DNA of 64,000 nucleotides from positions 10,357 to 74,356 of the forward strand of contig JBBQKG010000014.1 in NCBI GenBank assembly GCA_038326655.1. The letters run 5' to 3'. This stretch comes from JBBQKG01 sp038326655 (GTDB lineage Bacteria > Actinomycetota > Thermoleophilia > Solirubrobacterales > JBBDJG01). The notes under the pieces were generated by a model that was not told the DNA's origin, ran no database searches, and was given only the letters and a program-made list of their open reading frames with translations. A program made the translations under genes and the position numbers. This document shows, one piece after another, positions 57,577 through 64,000 of the stretch. The number at the start of each line of letters is the position of its first letter. The stretch's first letter is position 1.

Positions 57577-60500
57577 TCAGGCCACCAGCGCGTCCGGTCC
57601 GAGCAGGTGATCGATCTCGGCGCGCAGCGCCACCGAGGGGCTCACGCGATAGCCGGCGCCGAAGCGAAGCCGGCGCGCGCCGGCGCTCGTATCCATCTCG
57701 AGATACACCTCGGCGTCGCCGGGAAAATGCTCCAGCACCGCCTTCAGATCGCCGATCAGGGTCTCGTCGCAGACGCGTGCATCGACCTTCAGCACGACCG
57801 GCCCGATGACCGCCGATGCACCGCGGCGACGTGGCCTTCCGGCGATCAGCTCCGGCGGCGGAGCACCCGCGGCGGCGATCTCCTCGGCGGTCGGCTCGAA
57901 CGGCTCCATCTCCTGCACGACGAGCTTCGTCTCGCCGCGGTCCTTGTGGTCGACGCGGCCGCGCACGATCACGCGCTGGTCGACGCCCGCCTTCGACTCG
58001 TTGCTGGCATAGGCAGAGTTGAAGATCAGTATCTCGACCTGACCCTCGAGGTCGTCAAGCGTCGCGAACATCATCGGGTCGCCCGACTTCGTGCGGATCT
58101 TCTTGGCCTGGGTGATGAGGCCGCCCACCGTCACCCAGGTGCCGTCCGGCTTCGACGCGAGATCGGCGAGCGAGCACTCAACGCGCTCGCGCAGCAGATG
58201 GCGCACGTCCGCGAGGGGATGGCTCGAGAGGAAGATGCCGAGCGTCTCCTTCTCACCGGCGAGCAGCTCGACGCGGTCGAACTCCTCCGCCGAGATCGGC
58301 GGATAATGCGCGGCCGCGACCGGGCCCGCGGTGCGCCCGGGATCGTCGCCGAGGTCGAAGATCGAGCCCTGTCCGGAGAGCGCGTCCTCCTGCGACTTCG
58401 CGCCTGAGGCCTGCGCCTGCCCGAGCACTTGGAGCACGCCGCGCCGCGTGGCGCCGGTGGAGTCGAGCGCACCGCACTTGACGAGGCTCTCGATCGCCTT
58501 CTTGTTGACCGTGCGCGAGTCGACGCGCGCGCAGAAGTCCCAGATCGACGTGAACGGCCCGGCGCTGTCGCGCGCCTCGAGAATCTTCTCGACGGCGGAG
58601 AAGCCGACGTTCTTCACCGCGTCGAGGCCAAAGCGGATGTCGCCCTCGACCACCACGAAGTCGTGGCCGGAAGTGTTGACGTCCGGTGGCAGCACGCGGA
58701 TGCCCATCTCCTCGCATCGTGAGACGAAGAAGGGCACCTTGTCCTTCGTCGACATCACGCTCGAGATCAGCGCGGCCATGTACTCGGACGGGAAGTTCGC
58801 CTTGAGGTAGGCGGTGCGGTAGGCGATCAGGCCGTAACAGGCGGCGTGGCTCTTGTTGAAGGAGTAGTCGGCCGCCGCCTCCATCAGCGACCACAGCTGC
58901 TGGCCCACCGCGCCCGACGTTCCCGAGGCCTTGCAGCCCTCGACGAAGTCCTGTTTCAGAGTCGCCATCAGGTCGCGCTTCTTCTTGCCGATCGCCCGCC
59001 GCAGCGTGTCCGCCTTCGGCCCCGGGAAGCCGGCGATGTCGCGCGCAATCTGCATCAGCTGCTCCTGGTAGACCGCGATCCCATAGGTGGGCTCGGTGAT
59101 CGCCCGCAGGCGCTCGTCGATGTAGCGCACCGACGACGGTGCGCGCTTGCCGCGCGCATAGTCCTTGATGAAGCGCATCGGGCCCGGCCGGTAGAGCGCG
59201 ACCAGCGCGACAATGTCGTCGAACTGCGTCGGGCGCACCTCGCGCAGTGCCTCCTGCATGCCGTCGGACTCGAGCTGGAACACGCCCACCGAGTCGCCGC
59301 GCGCCAGCATGTCGTAGGTCTTGCGATCGTCGAGCGGGAGCGTCGTGAGGTCGATCGGGTCCCCGCCCGAGCGCTCGATGATCGCGATCGCGTTCTCGAT
59401 CACGTCCAGCGTTCGCAGTCCCAGGAAGTCCATCTTCAACAGCCCGATCTCCTCGATCGGCCCCATCGAGTACTGCGTGACGGTCTTGAACACCCGCTCG
59501 GGCTTACCGTCCTCGCCCTGCTCGGCCGCGCCGCGGTCCTCCGCGAGCTGCAGCGGCACGATCTCCGTGAGCGGCCGGTCGGCGATCACGACCGCGGCGG
59601 CATGGATCGAGTTGTTGCGCACGATGTCCTCGAGTCCGCGCGCGACGTCGACGATCTGCTTCGCCTGGGGATCGGAGTCATAGGACTGGCGGAACTCGGT
59701 GCCGCTTGCGAGGCAGTCGTCGAAGTTCGGACTGCGGCCCATGATCGGCTCGGGGATCAGCTTCGCGAGCCGGTCCCCCGTGGCGTAGTCGAAGCCGAGC
59801 ACGCGCGCCGCGTCACGGGTCGCCGCGCGGGGCTTCATCTTGCCGAACGTGATGATCTGGGCAACCGCGTCGGAGCCGTACTTCTCCTGCACGTAGCGAA
59901 TCACGCGCTCCCGGCCGCGGATCGAGAAGTCGATGTCGATGTCGGGCATCGTCTTGCGCTCGGGGTTCAGGAACCGCTCGAACATGAGACCCGAGGCGAG
60001 CGGGTCGACGTCCGTGATGCGGAGCGTGTAGCTGACCAGCGAGCCGGCCGCCGACCCGCGGCCGGGACCGACCGCGACGCCGTTGTCCTTGGCGAACTTC
60101 ACGAAGTCCCAGACCATCAGGAAGTAGGACTCGAAGCCCATCTCGCCGATCACACGCAGCTCCCAGCCGAGGCGCTCGAGCGCCTCGGCGGGCGGCGGGT
60201 CGCCGTATCGCTCGCGCAGGCCGGCCTCGGTCAGGCGGCGCAGGTAGTCCGCGGGCTCGGAGCCGTCGGGCGTCGTGAACCTCGGGAGCAGGATCTTGCC
60301 AAGCTCGATCTCGACCTCGCAGCGCGCGGCGACCTCGAGCGTGGTCGGCACGGCCTCGGGCCAGGCGCTGAAGGAGGCCGCCATCTCGGCGGGGTCCTTC
60401 AGGTAGAACTCGTTCGTGTCGAAGCGCAGCTTCGGCTGCGCGAGCGTCGACTTGGTCTGCACGCACAGCAGCGCCGAGTGGCTCGAGTAGTCCTCGCGCC

Positions 60501-61134
60501 GCAGGTAGTGGACGTCGGCCGTCCCCACGAGGGGACGCCCCACCTCGCGCGCGATCCGCGCGATGCCCTCGTTCGCGCGATCCTGCTCGGGAATCTTGTT
60601 GTTCTGGACCTCGAAGTACACGTTCTCGGCGCCGAGCACGCCCATGAGGTCGTCCACGTGGGCGCGGGCGTCGCTCTCGCGCTCCTGGATCAGCCGCTGG
60701 CAGAAGCGCGACTGAAGGCACCCGGTCAGCGCGATCAGCCCGTCCGAGTGCGCCGAGATCAGCTCCATGTCGACGTTCGCCTGCCCGCGGCGGAAGCCCT
60801 CCAGGTAGCCCGCCGACGAGAGCTTGATCAGGTTGCCCAGGCCCGCCTCGTTGCGCGCTAGCAAGGTCAGGTGGTTGCGCTCGTATTTCACCTTCTCGCG
60901 CTCGTGGCGGTCGTCGACCAGATAGGCCTCGAGCCCGATGATCGGCTTCACGCCGTGCTTCTTGCACGCCTTGTAGAACTCCAGCGCGCCGTTCAGGACG
61001 CCGTGGTCGGTGAGCCCGAGGGCCGGCATGCCGAGCTCCGCAGCGCGCGCCGCGAGCGCCTCGATCTTGCAGGCGCCGTCGAGCAGCGAGTACTCGGAGT
61101 GGACGTGGAGGTGGACCGCCTCGGTCGGGCTCAC
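57577..61134 (-). CDS. dnaE: DNA polymerase III subunit alpha
   Basis: Replicative C-family polymerase of 1185 aa. The N-terminal PHP domain starts LHVHSEYSLLDGACKIEAL; the palm has the catalytic Asp motif PDIDIDFS near residue 395 and a further Asp in GLLKMDFLGLRTL; fingers, a helix-hairpin-helix region and the C-terminal OB fold (TWVTVGGLITQAKKIRTKSG) follow. Length and start match DnaE1 rather than the shorter mutagenic DnaE2, and no imuA/imuB genes adjoin it. ATG at 61134. Confidence 0.96.
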   Translation of the reverse strand: MSPTEAVHLHVHSEYSLLDGACKIEALAARAAELGMPALGLTDHGVLNGALEFYKACKKHGVKPIIGLEAYLVDDRHEREKVKYERNHLTLLARNEAGLGNLIKLSSAGYLEGFRRGQANVDMELISAHSDGLIALTGCLQSRFCQRLIQERESDARAHVDDLMGVLGAENVYFEVQNNKIPEQDRANEGIARIAREVGRPLVGTADVHYLRREDYSSHSALLCVQTKSTLAQPKLRFDTNEFYLKDPAEMAASFSAWPEAVPTTLEVAARCEVEIELGKILLPRFTTPDGSEPADYLRRLTEAGLRERYGDPPPAEALERLGWELRVIGEMGFESYFLMVWDFVKFAKDNGVAVGPGRGSAAGSLVSYTLRITDVDPLASGLMFERFLNPERKTMPDIDIDFSIRGRERVIRYVQEKYGSDAVAQIITFGKMKPRAATRDAARVLGFDYATGDRLAKLIPEPIMGRSPNFDDCLASGTEFRQSYDSDPQAKQIVDVARGLEDIVRNNSIHAAAVVIADRPLTEIVPLQLAEDRGAAEQGEDGKPERVFKTVTQYSMGPIEEIGLLKMDFLGLRTLDVIENAIAIIERSGGDPIDLTTLPLDDRKTYDMLARGDSVGVFQLESDGMQEALREVRPTQFDDIVALVALYRPGPMRFIKDYARGKRAPSSVRYIDERLRAITEPTYGIAVYQEQLMQIARDIAGFPGPKADTLRRAIGKKKRDLMATLKQDFVEGCKASGTSGAVGQQLWSLMEAAADYSFNKSHAACYGLIAYRTAYLKANFPSEYMAALISSVMSTKDKVPFFVSRCEEMGIRVLPPDVNTSGHDFVVVEGDIRFGLDAVKNVGFSAVEKILEARDSAGPFTSIWDFCARVDSRTVNKKAIESLVKCGALDSTGATRRGVLQVLGQAQASGAKSQEDALSGQGSIFDLGDDPGRTAGPVAAAHYPPISAEEFDRVELLAGEKETLGIFLSSHPLADVRHLLRERVECSLADLASKPDGTWVTVGGLITQAKKIRTKSGDPMMFATLDDLEGQVEILIFNSAYASNESKAGVDQRVIVRGRVDHKDRGETKLVVQEMEPFEPTAEEIAAAGAPPPELIAGRPRRRGASAVIGPVVLKVDARVCDETLIGDLKAVLEHFPGDAEVYLEMDTSAGARRLRFGAGYRVSPSVALRAEIDHLLGPDALVA

Positions 61135-61227
61135 GCGGGCCAGTGTAGGGCGCGTGCCTGACGCCAGCCCGGGGTTTGGTGCTTCGTCCGCGCGTCTTTC
61201 GCGCGCAATCCCGCTAGTTCGGGCGTT

Positions 61228-62235
61228 CTACTTCGCGCACTCCCAGTTGCCCGCGCCGCGGCCGCCCGCCCACAGCTTCGCGGCGAGCTGGTCCTGCTCC
61301 GACTTGGGTGCATCCTGAGGCAGGCCGTACTTACCCCCCAGGCCCTGGTAGGTCGAGGGCAGGAACTGGTAGGCGCCGCCGGCGCCGCTGTTCGGGTTGA
61401 CCGCGCCGTAGTTGCCGCCGGACTCGCACATCACGATCGACTGCGGGATTGCGAAGTCGCCGAACCACTGCTGGACGGTCTGGCCGGCGCTGCCGCTCTG
61501 GCCCAATGCCCGTTGCAGCGCGGAAACCTGGGCGGTCCAGCCGGCGATTCGCGAGTGCAGGTCCGACAGCGCGCTTTGGGCCGAGGCGCGGGCCTGCGCG
61601 GCGGCCGCCGCCTTGCTGGCCGCGGCAGCGCGCACCTGGGCCGCCTGGGCGCGCGCCGCGGCGATCCGCTGCACCTCCGCCTGGGCGGCGGCACGGAGCG
61701 CCTTCACCTGGACGAGCGCCGAGCGCACCCGGTTTCGAAGCTGCTGGACCCGGTGCACGAGCGCGGAGTCGGCGTCGTCGATCCGCTTCATGTAGGACTC
61801 GCGGGTGAGCAGGTCGCTGAAGCTGGTCGAGTCGAGCAGCAGGCTCGTCACCGAGGGCACGCCGCTCTTGTAGATCGCGACCAAGCGCTCCGCCAGCACG
61901 CCCTGCTCCCGCCGGAGGCGGGCCTGAGCGGCCCGCAGGCGGGCGGTCGCGACGTCCACCCGCGCCTGCAGCCGCGCGGCGCGCTCGCGCCCGTGGGCGA
62001 GCTCCGCCTCGATCGCGGCAAGGCGCCGGGCCGCGGCCGAGGCGTCCGCGGCCGCGGCCTGGAACTGAGCGTTGCGGACCTGAACCGTGCCCGCGAGCTG
62101 GCGCGCCTGGGCACGAGCGTTGTCGACCTGGGCCTGCAGCCCGCCGATGCTGGCCGCGTGCGCGGTCCCGGCAGGCGCGAGCAACGCTCCCATGAGCGCG
62201 GCAAACACGGCTATGCGGCGGAAGTCGGGCTTCAC
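61228..62235 (-). CDS. Secreted coiled-coil transglycosylase-like protein
   Basis: A 335-aa exported protein. Signal peptide (MKPDFRRIAVFAALMGALLA, cleavage after AHA); a long Ala/Gln/Arg-rich coiled coil (about 30-245) like PcsB/RipA-type cell-wall hydrolase regulators; then a C-terminal Rpf/transglycosylase-like domain with CESGGNYGAVNPNSGAGGAY and the catalytic-type Glu, ending in GNWECAK. It should cleave or remodel peptidoglycan. GTG start at 62235 after GGGAGG. A c-di-AMP riboswitch directly upstream controls it, as for many actinobacterial cell-wall hydrolases. Confidence 0.85.
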   Translation of the reverse strand: MKPDFRRIAVFAALMGALLAPAGTAHAASIGGLQAQVDNARAQARQLAGTVQVRNAQFQAAAADASAAARRLAAIEAELAHGRERAARLQARVDVATARLRAAQARLRREQGVLAERLVAIYKSGVPSVTSLLLDSTSFSDLLTRESYMKRIDDADSALVHRVQQLRNRVRSALVQVKALRAAAQAEVQRIAAARAQAAQVRAAAASKAAAAAQARASAQSALSDLHSRIAGWTAQVSALQRALGQSGSAGQTVQQWFGDFAIPQSIVMCESGGNYGAVNPNSGAGGAYQFLPSTYQGLGGKYGLPQDAPKSEQDQLAAKLWAGGRGAGNWECAK

Positions 62236-62248
62236 GTGCCTCCCTCGG

Positions 62249-62400
62249 CGCCTACGGGGTTAGCTGACGGGCTCGCGTCGAAGGAGTGACGCTATGCCGC
62301 TCGCAGTGCGGCAATTCGCCCCCGGCGACGCGCTCCGTGCCCGCCGCCGAACGGTTCCCCCGTTCCCCGGCACATGCGCCGGGGACTCGGCTCGTTCGTT
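62249..62400 (-). promoter_or_regulatory. Cyclic di-AMP riboswitch (ydaO/yuaA type)
   Basis: The minus-strand leader carries the conserved blocks of this riboswitch in order: GAGTCCCCGGCGC stem, ACGGGGGAACCG, GGGGGCGAATTGC, GGCATAGCG with CTCCTTCG, GAGCCCGTCAGCTAACC and the closing CCCGTAGGCG. It ends 14 bases before the GTG of the transglycosylase-like gene, close to its ribosome-binding site. Boundaries are approximate (the 5' pairing partner lies around 62390-62440). The riboswitch normally shuts off cell-wall hydrolase expression at high c-di-AMP. Confidence 0.9.
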
Positions 62401-62539
62401 TCAAACACACGCCCCAGGGGCGGGGGCCCCTCGGACGAGTCGGTGACTGTACCAGCCGGCGCGGACAAACGCGTCGCGGTCGGAGGCGAAATCCCTGCTT
62501 TGAGAACGTTTTTTCACGCCGCGGTAGGCTCGCCGAACG

Positions 62540-63769
62540 ATGGCGACCGTGGCAGGGCCACATGCAGCTCCGATCGGCGACCGGGCCCGCTTCGAGGCTG
62601 CGCTCGAGGGCATCGAGGCCCCGTTCGCGCTGATCGATCTCGATGCCTTCTGGTGGAACGGCGCCGACATGATCCGCCGCGCCGGCGGCAAGCCGATCCG
62701 CGTCGCCAGCAAGTCGGTGCGCTGTCGCCCGTTGCTCGGCAGCATCCTGGCGCGCGACCCGGCCTTCAACGGCCTTCTGACCTACACGCTCCCGGAGGCG
62801 CTGTGGCTGGCCGCCCACGGCTTCGGCGACCTCGTCGTGGCCTATCCGACCGCCGACCGCACCGCGATCGCCGACCTCGCCGTGCTGACCGCCGAGCATC
62901 CCGGCTCCGCGCCGGTGCTGATGGTCGATTCGCCCGCACACCTCGACCTGATCGAGTCTGCGGCGAGCGCCGGCACCGCGCCGATCCGCGTCGCGATCGA
63001 GCTCGACGTGAGCTACTGGACCGCGGGCGGACGGGTGAAGATCGGGCCGAAGCGGTCGCCGATTCGCACTTCCGAGCAGGCGGTCACGCTGGCCCGCGAG
63101 ATCGAGCGCCGCCACGGGGTGCGGCTCGCCGGCCTGATGGCCTACGAGGGCCACATCGCCGGGCTCGGCGACCGCCCGCCCGGCAAGCGGATCCAGAGCC
63201 GCGTGATCGCCGCCCTGCAGCGGCGCTCGGGCGCCGAGATCCGGCAGCGGCGGGCCGCGGTCGTGGCCGCGGTGCGGGAGGTCGCCGAGCTGGAGTTCGT
63301 GAACGGCGGCGGAACGGGGAGCCTGCACACGACGGGCGCAGAGCCCGCCGTCACCGAGCTCGCGGCCGGCTCCGGCTTCTTCGCCCCCACGCTCTTCGAC
63401 GCCTACAGCGCCTTCCGCCCGCGGCCCGCTGCGATGTTCGCGCTGCCGGTCGTGCGGAAGCCCGCGCCGTCGATCGCGACCGCGCTCGGCGGCGGCTACC
63501 TCGCATCGGGCCCGGCAGACGCGAGCCGCCTCCCCTCCCCCTACCTCCCGCCCGGCCTGCGCCTAGACCGCTTCGAGGGCGCGGGCGAGGTGCAGACGCC
63601 TCTGCTCGGCGACGCTGCGCGGCAACTCGAGATCGGCGACCGCGTCTACTTCCGTCACGCCAAGGCGGGTGAGCTGTGCGAGCGCTTCGACTCGCTCTAC
63701 CTGGTCGAGGGCGATCGCATCGTGGACGAGGTGCCCACCTACCGCGGCGAAGGCCGCTGCTTCCTCTAG
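62540..63769 (+). CDS. Alanine racemase-fold PLP enzyme (D-amino acid deaminase/aldolase-like)
   Basis: A 409-aa type III-fold PLP protein. The N-terminal barrel has PFALIDLDAFWWNGADMI, the Schiff-base Lys K58 in RVASKSVRCRP, and GLMAYEGHIAGLGD; the C-terminal beta domain has a metal-type tail VYFRHAKAGELCERF. It resembles the D-threonine aldolase / D-serine dehydratase branch more than alanine racemase. ATG at 62540. It is divergent from the riboswitch-controlled gene. Confidence 0.85.
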   Translation: MATVAGPHAAPIGDRARFEAALEGIEAPFALIDLDAFWWNGADMIRRAGGKPIRVASKSVRCRPLLGSILARDPAFNGLLTYTLPEALWLAAHGFGDLVVAYPTADRTAIADLAVLTAEHPGSAPVLMVDSPAHLDLIESAASAGTAPIRVAIELDVSYWTAGGRVKIGPKRSPIRTSEQAVTLAREIERRHGVRLAGLMAYEGHIAGLGDRPPGKRIQSRVIAALQRRSGAEIRQRRAAVVAAVREVAELEFVNGGGTGSLHTTGAEPAVTELAAGSGFFAPTLFDAYSAFRPRPAAMFALPVVRKPAPSIATALGGGYLASGPADASRLPSPYLPPGLRLDRFEGAGEVQTPLLGDAARQLEIGDRVYFRHAKAGELCERFDSLYLVEGDRIVDEVPTYRGEGRCFL

Positions 63770-63868
63770 GTGAGCCGCCCACACACCTTGTGAACGCCTG
63801 AGAAGACATCCGGCCCTCCTCAGAGGCTGTGGGTTTGCGACGACTCACACCTCAAAAGTAGGGCCAGG

Positions 63869-64000
63869 ATGGAGTTTCACGCTAATCATGCGCTCGGACT
63901 GCCGCAGCGGCTGGCACTTGTGCAGCTGGTCGCGCAGGGCTCTTCACTGAGGGCGGCGGCCGCCGCCCTCAGTGTGGCGCCGGCCACCGCCCACCGCTGG
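63869..64000 (+). CDS. IS481-type transposase, 5' part (cut by window end)
   Basis: 44 codons open to the window edge: MEFHANHALGLPQRLALVQL, VAQGSSLRAAAAALSVAPAT, AHRW. This matches the N-terminal leucine-zipper and helix-turn-helix of IS481-family transposases (typically MxLHANAxL..., SLxxAAxxxGVSxxTxxKW). GCCAGG lies a few bases before the ATG. The preceding ~60 bases (TGTGGGTTTGCGACGACTC) may hold the terminal inverted repeat, which cannot be checked without the other end. Confidence 0.7.
   Translation, partial: MEFHANHALGLPQRLALVQLVAQGSSLRAAAAALSVAPATAHRW

Noticed and set aside
58846..60861. A 671-codon frame opposite dnaE.
   Set aside because: Shadow of dnaE with no recognisable motif.
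57577..61134. Possibility that dnaE is the mutagenic DnaE2.
   Set aside because: Length (1185 aa), the N-terminal PHP signature and absence of imuA/imuB neighbours favour replicative DnaE1.

Overview
The window is high-G+C bacterial DNA, densely packed with genes that often overlap by 1-8 bases and frequently start with GTG or TTG. The gene content suggests an actinobacterium, most likely class Thermoleophilia (Solirubrobacterales/Gaiellales type). Pointers are a GatCAB amidotransferase, a classical menaquinone pathway, a c-di-AMP riboswitch before an Rpf/transglycosylase-like gene, DUF4389 membrane proteins, secreted beta-propeller proteins beginning 'AFPGxNGKIAF', and repeated NTF2/SnoaL-like proteins beginning 'MSQ(E/D/Q)NVE'. 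The taxonomy is inferred from these families, not from a marker search.

Layout. 1-11 kb is amino-acid biosynthesis on the minus strand: aminotransferase-serA-small ORF-quinone oxidoreductase, then a Leu-rich leader peptide, leuA and a coupled iron-type dehydrogenase, an XRE-cupin regulator, and leuC-methyltransferase-leuD. 11-14 kb has DUF4389 membrane proteins around an M48 protease. In 14-25 kb a menaquinone cluster (menE, menB-A-C-D, menF) sits between ilvC and ilvN-ilvB, so ilv and men genes share transcription units. 25-37 kb is housekeeping: a secreted hydrolase behind gatC-gatA-gatB, a cold-shock protein, folD, a PcrA-type helicase, cysE with a degenerate E1-like protein, and cysK.

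37-47 kb is accessory: a broken DUF559 gene, three tandem secreted paralogues each set off by a hairpin, mutM, a thiolase, an mtnA remnant, a STAS protein, and an array of SnoaL-like genes with a shared leaderless-promoter cassette. 47.1-52.6 kb looks like an integrated element: tyrosine recombinase, small zinc-finger proteins, a DUF6883/DUF4926 pair, phage-like small ORFs, a secreted beta-propeller protein and duplicated SnoaL genes. It is bounded by a repeat of the 3' end of an Rrf2-family gene and by paired inner repeats. A small AT-richer ORF has interrupted one SnoaL copy at its right end.

52.5-64 kb returns to core genes: the Rrf2 regulator, VanZ-like protein, an HDOD-LuxR fusion, gltX, nfo, dnaE, a riboswitch-controlled secreted transglycosylase-like protein and a PLP-fold racemase/aldolase. 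The start of a probable IS481-type transposase is cut by the window edge.

Regulation visible in sequence: a leucine attenuator-type leader before leuA, a hairpin plus T-run before ilvB, a c-di-AMP riboswitch, a palindrome at the leaderless start of the XRE-cupin gene, and a recurrent class of 26-bp hairpins (12-bp arms, 2-base spacer) right after stop codons. No tRNA, rRNA or CRISPR array was seen.
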